Source: Nocardia amamiensis
GTDB taxonomy: Bacteria > Actinomycetota > Actinomycetes > Mycobacteriales > Mycobacteriaceae
Assembly (NCBI RefSeq): GCF_015477605.1
Contig: NZ_JADLQX010000024.1
Location: 1-64,000 of the forward strand
Length of the DNA: 64,000 nucleotides
Direction of reading: 5' to 3'
Position numbers and translations under genes: made by a program. Positions within the stretch are counted from its first letter, which is position 1, and each line of letters starts with the position of its first letter. Shown piece by piece: positions 26,165 through 33,407 of this stretch. The notes under the pieces were generated by a model. That model was not told the origin of the DNA. It saw only the letters and a program-made list of their open reading frames with translations, and did no database searches.

Positions 26165-26739
26165 CAGTCCGGCGCTGTGGTGTAGATGAGCGGACCGGAC
26201 TCGTCGAGGCGGCAGCCGCTGTCGTAGGTGGCTGCCAGTCGGACAGCGAGGTCGACGGCCTTCACGGGGTCGGCGCGGTTGGCAGCGGATGTGTGCATAC
26301 TGCCGAGCGCGATGTCGCGGCCTGACCCGATGGCGACGATGCCGTTGTTCGGGCGGATCGCGTTGTGCGCGTGCACCAACCACAGATGCTGGCGCCAGGC
26401 CATGAGGATCGCGCCGTCGATGTTGTTCCCGTCGAGCACCGATGGGGTGGCCTCGGCGAGGATCTGGGTCATCGCTTCGGCGACCTGGTGAGCCCAGCTG
26501 TCCACCGCATCCCGGTCGGCGTGTGGCTGCGGTGCGCTCTCGATGGTCAGATTGTGTGTCACGGTCGGCACGATGGCCGCGTTGCCCGATGCGCCGATGA
26601 TGAGCTGCTCCGGGTATATGGAGAACTGCTTGCGTGCGATCTTGCCCTGGTTGTAAACGAACGTGCCGCTGTGATCGGAGGCGTTGTCGGCGCCCATCAC
26701 CACGTGATCGCCGGTCACCATGGCCGCGACGACGGTCAC
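26164..26739 (-). CDS. HslV/proteasome beta-like Ntn hydrolase
   Basis: A 191-residue protein from the GTG at 26739. After Met removal the chain begins Thr-Val-Val-Ala, giving a catalytic Thr1; Asp17 falls in GADNAS and Lys32 in NQGKIARK, matching the Thr1/Asp17/Lys33 set of HslV and proteasome beta subunits. LIIGASGNAAIV fits the glycine strand after Lys33, and IVAIGSGRDIALGSM the late helix-entry motif. No ATPase partner such as HslU is encoded nearby. A longer reading to 26787 would add a basic leader and bury the Thr. The substrate is unknown; a role in virion maturation or host protein turnover is speculation. Confidence 0.72.
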   Translation of the reverse strand: MTVVAAMVTGDHVVMGADNASDHSGTFVYNQGKIARKQFSIYPEQLIIGASGNAAIVPTVTHNLTIESAPQPHADRDAVDSWAHQVAEAMTQILAEATPSVLDGNNIDGAILMAWRQHLWLVHAHNAIRPNNGIVAIGSGRDIALGSMHTSAANRADPVKAVDLAVRLAATYDSGCRLDESGPLIYTTAPD

Positions 26740-27128
26740 GCGCGACCGGCTCTTGCGCCGCCTGCGCCGGCCATGCCGCACGCGCACCTGCTGCCGACGA
26801 TGTGGTGGGTGTCGCCGACGCAGGGCGGCCGGTCCTCGTCCGCCCTGTGCGTGACCGGCTCGGATGCGTCGAGCAGGTGAGCCAGGCTGCCGAGCGCCTG
26901 ACGGGCGGTGGCCTCATCCCATTCAGCCGCGGCGTCCAAATCGACCTCGTCCACGAAGACCAGGACACCGGCAGCGCCGGTGGTGGCGCGGATGCCGTGC
27001 GCCTGATACGCCAGTACCTCGGCGTCTACGGGTGCACAGCGGTCGATCACGAGTACGAACGGCGTCTCGGATGCGGCGCCGAGTGTTCGCGTCGGCAGTT
27101 CGAGCACGCGCAGGCGCATCGGGCTCAC
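26736..27128 (-). CDS. Hypothetical protein
   Basis: A 130-residue protein. GTG at 27128 overlaps the stop of a 45-residue gene (GTGA) and its own stop overlaps the next start. The first 70 residues look folded (FVLVIDRCAPVDAEVLAY, AAGVLVFVDEVDLD); the C-terminus has CVGDTHHIV and CACGMAG, a possible metal site. It is encoded directly before the HslV-like hydrolase, so the two are probably co-translated and may work together. Not recognised. Confidence 0.6.
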   Translation of the reverse strand: MSPMRLRVLELPTRTLGAASETPFVLVIDRCAPVDAEVLAYQAHGIRATTGAAGVLVFVDEVDLDAAAEWDEATARQALGSLAHLLDASEPVTHRADEDRPPCVGDTHHIVGSRCACGMAGAGGARAGRA

Positions 27129-27262
27129 CACTGCACCGCCATCAGGATGCGCAGCGGAATCGCCTTCAGCATCGGCGCGTGACCGATCGGGTGGTGCAGC
27201 AGGGAATCGACGGCAGCTCTGACGATCTCGGCTGCGGCGTTGGCGAGCGTGGGCAGGTCCAT
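27125..27262 (-). CDS. Very small hypothetical protein (45 aa)
   Basis: The ATG at 27262 shares a base with the preceding stop (TGATG) and the TGA overlaps the next GTG, so the frame fits exactly between two coupled genes. The product begins MDLPTLANAAAEIV, is mostly amphipathic helix and ends in LRILMAVQW. Reality is supported by the coupling at both ends; function unknown. Confidence 0.55.
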   Translation of the reverse strand: MDLPTLANAAAEIVRAAVDSLLHHPIGHAPMLKAIPLRILMAVQW

Positions 27263-27717
27263 CACTCCTGCTCGAGGTCTGCGAATGCCCGCGCGACCTC
27301 ATCGAAGAACCAGTCCATCGGCGTTGTCGGCGGATCCGGCTCGACGACGCGCAACAGCACCGGATCCCCGCCTTCGGGTGGGCTGAAGAGGGTTTCGCGT
27401 GACTGGTCGAGGTAGAGCACACCGCCGTCGCCATCGATCGCGCCGCCGGTGATGCGGATGTAGCTGCCGTCGTCGCGACGCAGGAACCGGTCAGCGGCGA
27501 TGGCGCAGTCGTCGAGGTAGGCGCTGATGGTGCCGGCATCGACGATGATCTGCCCGGCGAGGTAGTCGCGACTGCCGGTGGTCCGGGTCTCGATGTCGAC
27601 CTGGGCGGTGGTGGGCAGATCGACTGCGAGGGTGAACGTCTCGAAGTCGAGAGTGCGGTGAATGCCGGCCATGTACTGTTCGACCTCCTGGTGGATGGAA
27701 TGAATTTGCGACGACAT
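27262..27717 (-). CDS. Hypothetical phage protein, paralogue of the gene at 30672-31151
   Basis: A 151-residue protein. It shares an ordered series of motifs with another protein of this prophage: YLAGQI, YIRI, a Gly-rich turn, then PPEGGDPVLLRVVEPDPP and a following Trp with an acidic helical tail. The family looks like a compact beta domain plus C-terminal helix. Start at 27717 or the in-frame ATG at 27672. Being duplicated in one phage genome suggests two partners or two targets of the same fold. Function unknown. Confidence 0.65.
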   Translation of the reverse strand: MSSQIHSIHQEVEQYMAGIHRTLDFETFTLAVDLPTTAQVDIETRTTGSRDYLAGQIIVDAGTISAYLDDCAIAADRFLRRDDGSYIRITGGAIDGDGGVLYLDQSRETLFSPPEGGDPVLLRVVEPDPPTTPMDWFFDEVARAFADLEQE

Positions 27718-27812
27718 AAGGGGCTCCGGTGGCGCCCGTGTCCCCCGCTGGCCCGGACGCGGGCACCATGGTCATGGGCCGCTTGCGGGGAGTGCGGTGC
27801 TGCGATCGAGGG

Positions 27813-28046
27813 TCAGTTCTTGGCGCGCGCGATGGCGGCGTTGGCCCAGAACATCGTCTCTTCGAGTTTGGTGAGCGCGAGGGCCTTCTCGCGGCCGGGC
27901 GGTAGTTCGCGGTCGAACCGGTGGGCCAGCTCGCGGCAGGCGGCGCGGGTCTGCTCGTGTGCGGTGACCTTGTCGCCGCTGGCCGGGTGATAGTTGAACC
28001 GGTTGTCGATGTCGTCGGTGCTGTTCGGGTCGTGGTAGCTCGTCAC
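27813..28046 (-). CDS. Acb2/Tad1-type cyclic nucleotide sponge (predicted anti-defence protein)
   Basis: A 77-residue protein that fits the Acb2 hairpin family along its length: DNRFNYHPASGDK at the start, helix AHEQTRAACRELAHRF, then LPPGREKALALTKLEE and the closing MFWANAAIAR. Family members bind cyclic oligonucleotide or gcADPR signals made by CBASS or Thoeris and so block abortive defence. It overlaps the methyltransferase gene by 4 bases, so the two are made together. Which nucleotide this member binds cannot be read from sequence. Confidence 0.8.
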   Translation of the reverse strand: MTSYHDPNSTDDIDNRFNYHPASGDKVTAHEQTRAACRELAHRFDRELPPGREKALALTKLEETMFWANAAIARAKN

Positions 28047-28831
28047 AGCGGATCAGCTCCTTGCGATAGGTGGTGGTCGGTGTGTTCGGCCAGCCGTCGT
28101 GTCGCGATCTCGGCGTAAGCCGCGCTCGCCTCGATACCGAGGAACCGCCGGCCTTCGGCCAGGGCGCCGACGCCGGTGGTTCCGGAGCCTGCGAAGGGGT
28201 CGAGAACGAGACCGCCGACAGGAACCGTGCGCACGAGGTAGCGCATCAGCTCGACCGGCTTGGCCGTGATGTGCTGGCGCTCTTTGCCTTTCGGCGAGCC
28301 GATCCGGTACACACCAGGCAGGCAGGGCGGCTGGTGATCGCGGTCGATGGTGCCGTGCGAGGCCCACAGGACGTATTCGCATTCGTTGCGGAAGCCGGGC
28401 TGCGGGCGCGCATTCGTTTTGGCCCACACCGTGATTCCGCGCCAGCGCCACCCCGCGGCTTGCAGCGCATCCGACATCGCGGGCAGCTGGCGCCAGTCGC
28501 AGAACACGAGGGCCTGCCCGCCGTGGCGCACGAGGCGCAACGCTTCACCCAGCCACAGGGTGCACCAGAGAGTGAACGAGCGCTGGTCGCGCTGGTCACC
28601 ACCGAAGTCCGGCATCGCCTTGCCCGCGGCCGAACCGGTGCTGACGTACTTCTGCCGGGCGGTGCGCGATGTTCGTTCGGCGCTGCTGGTGCCACCGCTG
28701 CAGTAGGGCGGGTCGGTGATCAGCGCGTCGAACCCACCGGTGGTGAGAGTCCGCATGGTCGCGAGGGCCTCACCGTGGATGATCTCCGCATCGCGGATGC
28801 CCGTCCGGGTCGGATCGCTGTGGTCGTCCAT
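28043..28831 (-). CDS. DNA adenine/cytosine-N4 methyltransferase (beta class)
   Basis: A 262-residue S-adenosylmethionine-dependent methyltransferase. The catalytic DPPY motif is at residues 40-43 and the SAM-binding FAGSGTT near residue 221; this order (motif IV before motif I) places it in the beta group. No restriction endonuclease gene lies alongside, so it is an orphan enzyme, probably protecting phage DNA from host restriction or altering gene expression. GGAAGGCGG precedes the ATG. A TCAGGGC/GCCCTGA inverted repeat lies 41 bp upstream. Confidence 0.9.
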   Translation of the reverse strand: MDDHSDPTRTGIRDAEIIHGEALATMRTLTTGGFDALITDPPYCSGGTSSAERTSRTARQKYVSTGSAAGKAMPDFGGDQRDQRSFTLWCTLWLGEALRLVRHGGQALVFCDWRQLPAMSDALQAAGWRWRGITVWAKTNARPQPGFRNECEYVLWASHGTIDRDHQPPCLPGVYRIGSPKGKERQHITAKPVELMRYLVRTVPVGGLVLDPFAGSGTTGVGALAEGRRFLGIEASAAYAEIATRRLAEHTDHHLSQGADPL

Positions 28832-28871
28832 GACCGCCGCCTTCCAGCCCCGAGCGGGCCGCGGCGGCCCG

Positions 28872-28896
28872 TCAGGGCATGAAAAAACCGCCCTGA
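28872..28896 (-). promoter_or_regulatory. Inverted repeat upstream of the methyltransferase gene
   Basis: TCAGGGC and GCCCTGA (7 bp, perfect) flank an 11-base centre containing a T6 run on the minus strand. It lies between the Fic gene stop (29016) and the methyltransferase start. It could be an operator or a weak terminator for Fic transcripts; the T run lies in the loop rather than after the stem, which argues against a classical terminator. Confidence 0.4.
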
Positions 28897-29015
28897 TCGA
28901 CTTCCGGGGTCGGGTCGTCAGTAGCGGTTTGGAGTCTCACTGTAGCGACCTGGCAATTTGCGTGCAAGATCGTTGGTCGGCACCGGGCTTCGCGCACGGC
29001 GGCCCGGCGAGGCGG

Positions 29016-30029
29016 CTAGCGGCGCTTGTACCGGTTGCGCAGGTAGTCGTCGACCCACTTACGGCTCGACCGCCATTGGCCATCAGCGCCCCTGGTCGCT
29101 TGCAGGGTCCCCCGATTCGCTGCGGTACGCAGTGTGGTGTGGCTGATCTCGTTCGTGGCCAGAGCGCCCAGGGGGACCAGCTTGGCCGGCCCCGCCACAG
29201 CGGGCACGATGAATCGGTAGAGGTTGTCGAGGATCGCGCGAGCGAGGAACTCGCCCATCGCTCCGTAATCGCCCTTGTCCGCCCGTCGCAGCGCCTTGAG
29301 GTAGCGCTCCCGGTCGTTCTTGAAGATGATCACCGGCGGATACCCGAACCGGACGAGCATGAGATTCATCACCAGGCGTCCGGTACGACCGTTGCCGTCG
29401 AGGAACGGGTGAATCTGTTCGAAGTGGCAATGCGAGCGGGCGATTCGTTCGGTGAACTCCGGCGTACGTGCGCCGATCGTCAAGGCGTCTTCGCGCCACG
29501 CGGCCATGCGGGAGTCGATTGTCGGCCACGTCGGCGGCTTCATGCCGCCGTGGAACTGCTGGATCTCGTGCTGACGAAACGACCCGGGGCCCTCGTAGTC
29601 GGTCGCGTCGGGATGGGGTGCAACGTCCCAGACCGGCTGCATCGCCAACTGATGGATGTGACGGACCTCGTTGATCGAGATCACGCCGTCGGACTGATAC
29701 AACGAGTCCTGCGTGGGGCCATCTTTGCGCCATGAGCCCTCGCGATACACCCACGTGGACGCAGCCGCGTAGCCCTGCACCTCCAGATACTCTTTCAACT
29801 GTTTGGCGCCAACTGCTCGGCCCTCCTTCAGCAGCTGCTCCACCTCGGAGATGACCAGTGTGTTCCCCTCGAGCGCTGTCGAGTGATGGGCCTCGGCAGT
29901 CCAGATATCGGTCCAGATATCCGATGCCTCCAGCGGGCTCGGGAGGCCACCGAGCTGGTTCCACAACTCACTGATCTGCGCATCGAGTCGCTTGTAGATC
30001 TCGTCACGAGCCGGACGGCCACGCCCCAT
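29016..30029 (-). CDS. Fic domain protein with N-terminal inhibitory helix and C-terminal DNA-binding region
   Basis: A 337-residue protein. The catalytic loop is the full HPFLDGNGRTGR (His207), expected to transfer AMP or another nucleotide part to target hydroxyls. A class II inhibitory motif, Ser50-x-x-x-Glu54-Gly-Asn56, lies N-terminal to the Fic core. The C-terminal 50 residues (EISHTTLRTAANRGTLQ, then WRSSRKWVDDYLRNRYKRR) look like a winged-helix or MerR-like DNA-binding unit. The ATG at 30029 is backed by AAAGGGTG; the GTG at 30059 has no site. A 9-bp inverted repeat just upstream suggests autoregulation. Confidence 0.9.
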   Translation of the reverse strand: MGRGRPARDEIYKRLDAQISELWNQLGGLPSPLEASDIWTDIWTAEAHHSTALEGNTLVISEVEQLLKEGRAVGAKQLKEYLEVQGYAAASTWVYREGSWRKDGPTQDSLYQSDGVISINEVRHIHQLAMQPVWDVAPHPDATDYEGPGSFRQHEIQQFHGGMKPPTWPTIDSRMAAWREDALTIGARTPEFTERIARSHCHFEQIHPFLDGNGRTGRLVMNLMLVRFGYPPVIIFKNDRERYLKALRRADKGDYGAMGEFLARAILDNLYRFIVPAVAGPAKLVPLGALATNEISHTTLRTAANRGTLQATRGADGQWRSSRKWVDDYLRNRYKRR

Positions 30030-30056
30030 TCGAGCACCCTTTCGATTTGTCACGCT

Positions 30057-30091
30057 CACGCGAAACTAAATGAACAGTACACTTTCGCGTG
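30057..30091. promoter_or_regulatory. Inverted repeat operator before the Fic gene
   Basis: CACGCGAAA (30057-30065) and TTTCGCGTG (30083-30091) form a perfect 9-bp inverted repeat with a 17-base AT-rich centre, 28 bp upstream of the Fic start. The spacing puts equal half-sites about two and a half helical turns apart (26 bp centre to centre). The AT-rich centre is where a -10 element would fit. Binding by the C-terminal domain of Fic, or by the divergent winged-helix protein, is inference. Confidence 0.6.
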
Positions 30092-30279
30092 GGGACTAAC
30101 TCGATTTACGGTCGATGACGTGCGCAAATGCTGATGTTCGCGCCCGGCCGATCAGGATCAGCCGTACGGTTTCGATCATTTGCCGCTACTCGGTGCACCC
30201 TCGATTGCCCGCCCTCGAGTTCGGGCAGGAGTGGGCGGGCTGGCGTGTGGAATCGATCTGCGAGGGTACGTGCCCTGGT

Positions 30280-30561
30280 GTGAACGATCGTGTCAGGCTC
30301 AGTGTCGCGGCGGTGCGGGATGCGCGGTTGTCGTTTCGAGCCAAGGGTGTGCTGGCGTTGCTGATCGCGGCCGGCGGCGGTGAGGAGTTCACGATCGAGT
30401 CGATCGCCGCCGCGGGCACCGAGGAACCCGCCGCGATCACCACGGCACTGCAGGAACTCCTCGAGTACGGCTACCTGGCCCGCCAACACCAGCCCGACGG
30501 ACAGCTCAGCGAAACGGAATGGCTCATCACCGACACCCCCGACCGACCCGAACCATCATGA
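30280..30561 (+). CDS. Winged-helix DNA-binding protein
   Basis: A 93-residue protein on the plus strand, opposite to almost all early genes. The sequence matches phage winged-helix proteins: VRDARLSFRAKGVLALLIAAG (helix 1), FTIESIAAAGTEEPAAITTALQELLEYGYLARQ (recognition helix and wing), ending with ETEWLITDTP. The start is set at the GTG at 30280; upstream codons have no coding character. It is divergent from the Fic gene, and the inverted repeat at 30057-30091 lies between the two. Likely a regulator of this accessory block. Confidence 0.65.
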   Translation: MNDRVRLSVAAVRDARLSFRAKGVLALLIAAGGGEEFTIESIAAAGTEEPAAITTALQELLEYGYLARQHQPDGQLSETEWLITDTPDRPEPS

Positions 30562-30671
30562 AACCGGCAGAAACCGCTCGTCGATCGTCATGTCCGCTCC
30601 TTTGGGTTGATCACCACGTGGCCGGGATGCAGGCCAATCGGGATAGTCGCATTCCGAGCCGCGAGGAGGGA

Positions 30672-31151
30672 TCACGAGGATGCTCCTCCGTCGAGGGTTG
30701 GCCGGGTGAGGATTTCGTCGATGGTGGTGGCCATGGCGCGGAACGCCTCCCAGTCGCGGCGAGCGCGTTCCTTCTCGGCGTCGAGCCATTCGGTCGGCGG
30801 CCGGGGCGGGGACGGCTCGACCAGCCGCAGGTATCCACAGGCGCCACCGCCCACCGGGATCAGCACCGGCGCGGACTGGTCTACCTCGAGGTGCCCGCGA
30901 CCGCTTCGGCGGTCTCGCACGAATCCCCAGACTCGGATGTAGATGTCATCGACCACCGCCCAGTAGATGCGGCGGTGGAAGTTCTCGATCAACACCGCGA
31001 GCAGATATCCGGGGACGAAGATCCGGCCGGCCAGGTAGCGGCGGGTTCCCGCATACCGTGTTTCGAGGGCGGCGCCGGCGTCGGTGAGTGTGGTGAGGAA
31101 CTCCAGTGCTCCGGGCTCCTCGCCTGAGGCGACGATGTCGATCTCCGTCAC
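30672..31151 (-). CDS. Hypothetical phage protein, paralogue of the gene at 27262-27717
   Basis: A 159-residue protein starting with GTG that overlaps the upstream stop (GTGA). Shared landmarks with its paralogue are RYLAGRI, IYIRVWG, LEVDQSAPVLIPVGGG, LRLVEPSPP and a following Trp with a long charged helix. It has an extra C-terminal helix (MATTIDEILTRPTLDGG). Function unknown. Confidence 0.65.
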   Translation of the reverse strand: MTEIDIVASGEEPGALEFLTTLTDAGAALETRYAGTRRYLAGRIFVPGYLLAVLIENFHRRIYWAVVDDIYIRVWGFVRDRRSGRGHLEVDQSAPVLIPVGGGACGYLRLVEPSPPRPPTEWLDAEKERARRDWEAFRAMATTIDEILTRPTLDGGASS

Positions 31152-31366
31152 GCCGGCATCCCTCCTCCGGGGTTCGCCAGTGACCGTTGCGGGTCGTAGT
31201 CGTAGAGGCTGCGGCCGCGGGCTCTTTCCTCGTCGGTGACCGTGTACTCGTCGATCAGTTGCCGGCCGCGGAATATGCTGACGCGCGACCAGCATCGCTC
31301 CCCGTCGTACTCGACGACGCTTGCGATGTCGCCGTTGCTGTCGACGGTGATGACTTCGCCGGTCAT
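31148..31366 (-). CDS. Hypothetical phage protein
   Basis: A 72-residue protein with strands VITVDSNGDIASVVEYDGE and WSRVSIFRGRQLIDEYTV, then a Gly/Pro-rich tail. The ATG overlaps the stop of the zinc-ribbon gene (ATGA), and its stop overlaps the next GTG. Reality rests on the coupled frame; not recognised. Confidence 0.6.
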   Translation of the reverse strand: MTGEVITVDSNGDIASVVEYDGERCWSRVSIFRGRQLIDEYTVTDEERARGRSLYDYDPQRSLANPGGGMPA

Positions 31367-32367
31367 GCCGTTGCCTCCTTCGTGGGCTTTGTAGGCTTGG
31401 CGGTCCGTTCTCGTGCGGCAGTGTCGAGTACGTCGCCGAGCCGGTACACCTGCTCGTCGTCGGGGGCGAGCAGGTGGTCGGTGATGCGGATGAAGCCGTG
31501 CTCGTCGACGTGGCGCCAGCCGCGCGCCTGGATTCGGCGGCCCTTTTCTCGGTCGTTGCTCGCCCACCGATACAAGGTCGGCCGCGCGACCGGATGCCCC
31601 AGTGCCGGCAGCAGCCGCACGAGTTCGGCGAGGCTGTAGCACTGCTCGATCGCCAGCGCGGTGGCCTCAGCCTCGATCCGGCGCACGTCGTACTGGGTTT
31701 TGCAGCGGCCGCAGTACACGTAGGCGGCCGGGCGTCCCTGGTCGTCGAGTTCGGCGCGCAACCCGTACCCACAGGGCTGGCCGTCGTCGAGGGTTGCCGA
31801 GCACGCACCGAGGTAGCGGCGTTCGACAGGCCGGTCCACGAAACGGGTCAGCGCATCGACAGCTGTGGTGATGTCGGCCAGCAGTTCGGCGGCGGCCTCG
31901 TGCGCGCGCAGCTGGTGGCGGTGATGCGCCAGCCACACCGCGGCCTGCGCCGTGGCATCCGGTGGAACGACGGGCAGCGCCGCGGCGGTCCGGTCGGCGG
32001 TGACCGCGCCGCGGCGCGCGGCCGCCAACTCGAGCAAGTACGGCCCGCCGATGTACGGCGACTCGCCGAGGTCCTCGGCCAAAACTCGCGCCCACGTCGT
32101 GACCGAGTTCACGAGCCGGTGATAGGCCATGTCGCCGGCGAGGACGACGCCGCGGCCGGTCGTGACGCGCACCGGCAGCACGATCTCCGCGCTGCGGCCG
32201 ACCTGGTGTGCGGTCATGCGGGCCAGACCCGCGCGGGTGACCGCGAACTCGGCCAGCAGCGCGGGCACCATGCCCAAGGCCTCGACGATGCGGTGGCCGC
32301 ACTTCGTGCACAGCGGCGCGTGGTCGGCCACGGGACGTTCGCAGGCTAGGCAGGGTGTCTCGCTCAT
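31363..32367 (-). CDS. Zinc-ribbon protein with C-terminal helix-turn-helix
   Basis: A 334-residue protein. The first zinc knuckle is CLAC with CTKCGH (residues 6-25). A helical middle follows. A second ribbon, CSATLDDGQPCGYG paired with YCGRC, lies at about 192-224, and a MerR/HTH-like region (SLAELVRLLPALGHPVARPTLYRWAS) follows at about 240-270. Proteins with this build occur in actinophage early operons and probably bind DNA or RNA. It overlaps both neighbours by 4 bases. Confidence 0.7.
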   Translation of the reverse strand: MSETPCLACERPVADHAPLCTKCGHRIVEALGMVPALLAEFAVTRAGLARMTAHQVGRSAEIVLPVRVTTGRGVVLAGDMAYHRLVNSVTTWARVLAEDLGESPYIGGPYLLELAAARRGAVTADRTAAALPVVPPDATAQAAVWLAHHRHQLRAHEAAAELLADITTAVDALTRFVDRPVERRYLGACSATLDDGQPCGYGLRAELDDQGRPAAYVYCGRCKTQYDVRRIEAEATALAIEQCYSLAELVRLLPALGHPVARPTLYRWASNDREKGRRIQARGWRHVDEHGFIRITDHLLAPDDEQVYRLGDVLDTAARERTAKPTKPTKEATA

Positions 32368-32612
32368 CGCCTGCCTAGGACGAATTCGAGTAGGCCCTCG
32401 ACGAATCCGCTCACCAGCTCACCGGCCGCAGCCGCAGCGTCGAACTCCAGGCGTCGACGCTTCGGCAGCGTCGAGGGTTGTATGGGCGTAGTAAGTGCCG
32501 GTGGCGAGGAAATCCCTGAATCGGATTCCGGGAGGACATTCCTGGGGCGTGTCGGCCAGGGCACACCCGGGCAGCCGTTGACGTCCCGCTCGTAGGTCTC
32601 ATACCAGGCCAT
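32364..32612 (-). CDS. Hypothetical phage protein
   Basis: An 82-residue protein with a polar Pro-rich N-terminal half (MAWYETYERDVNG) and a C-terminal helix (FDAAAAAGELVSGFVEGLLEFVLG) that could be amphipathic. It is 2 bp downstream of the resolvase gene and overlaps the zinc-ribbon gene by 4 bases. Not recognised. Confidence 0.55.
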   Translation of the reverse strand: MAWYETYERDVNGCPGVPWPTRPRNVLPESDSGISSPPALTTPIQPSTLPKRRRLEFDAAAAAGELVSGFVEGLLEFVLGRR

Positions 32613-32614
32613 CG

Positions 32615-33085
32615 CTATGCCTCCCACGTGATGTCGAGCCAGAGCGCGCCGTCCCGGCCGGGCTCGGCGGGGTGAATGACCGGCTCGGGTGTGGAGACAT
32701 GGCGTGTGGAGTCGTCGGGGACGAACCCGTATCCGGGGTGCACGTTGAACCCGCGCTTGGTCTTGACGACCTTCTGCGGGGTGAGCCCGTCGACGACCGC
32801 TTTCACCGTCGGGGCGAGGTTCACGCTGTCGCGTGGCTTGTTGTCGCGGGGCCGGTAGTGCAGCGTGATCGTGGCGTACCCGACGCCCTTCGGCAGGCCC
32901 GCGGCGCGGGCGAGGGTGACCACGGCGGCGCGGATGGTCGCGATCTTGCGGGCCTTCGCCATCCGCGCGCCGGGGCTGGCGCCGCCGTCGTTCATCGACA
33001 ACGGCGGGCACGTCCACGGCAAAAAGATCACCGCCGTGGCACTACCGACGTGGACGACCCCCGTGGGGGTCGCTCGATCACGCAT
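32615..33085 (-). CDS. RusA-like Holliday junction resolvase
   Basis: A 156-residue protein with the RusA-type order: FLPWTCPPLSMNDG at the N-terminal strand, helix with AKARKIATIRAAV, ITLHYRPRDNKPRDSVNLAPTVKAVVDGL carrying the Asp residues and the Lys of the active site, and a long C-terminal tail. RusA enzymes cut four-way junctions made by replication and recombination and resolve branched DNA before packaging. The ATG at 33085 overlaps the preceding gene by 8 bases. Confidence 0.75.
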   Translation of the reverse strand: MRDRATPTGVVHVGSATAVIFLPWTCPPLSMNDGGASPGARMAKARKIATIRAAVVTLARAAGLPKGVGYATITLHYRPRDNKPRDSVNLAPTVKAVVDGLTPQKVVKTKRGFNVHPGYGFVPDDSTRHVSTPEPVIHPAEPGRDGALWLDITWEA

Positions 33086-33407
33086 CAGACAGCCCGCCAC
33101 CCTCGGCGAGGCGCTTCTTCGCCGCATGCCAGTCATGAAGTTCCTGCTGGTACCGCTCGGCGGTCATCGCGTCGTCGACATCGACGCGCAGGCGGTAACC
33201 GGAGTGCTTGCCGCCCTCGAGCAGATCGGTGCCATGGGGGAAGTCGCAGCCATCGAGGCGGCCCGCGATGTCGTCGAGCACGTCTGTCATCGCACTGCCG
33301 CTGTCGGCGTGTGCTTCGAGGACCAGCTGCACTCGACGCTCGGGCACCGCGTGCGGGGCCGCGGCCTGCCCCTTCCGCTGCCGCGCGGCGGCGCTGTACG
33401 AAGTCAT
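33078..33407 (-). CDS. Hypothetical phage protein
   Basis: A 109-residue protein (MTSYSAAARQRKGQ) with a strand-rich middle (RRVQLVLEAHADSGSAM, SGYRLRVDVDDAM) and a helical charged C-terminus (ERYQQELHDWHAAKKRLAEG). Coupled to neighbours by ATGA and an 8-base overlap. Not recognised; early operon member. Confidence 0.6.
   Translation of the reverse strand: MTSYSAAARQRKGQAAAPHAVPERRVQLVLEAHADSGSAMTDVLDDIAGRLDGCDFPHGTDLLEGGKHSGYRLRVDVDDAMTAERYQQELHDWHAAKKRLAEGGGLSDA

Noticed and set aside
30115..30279. N-terminal extension of the winged-helix gene
   Set aside because: Residues before the GTG at 30280 have no resemblance to the family and no ribosome-binding site.
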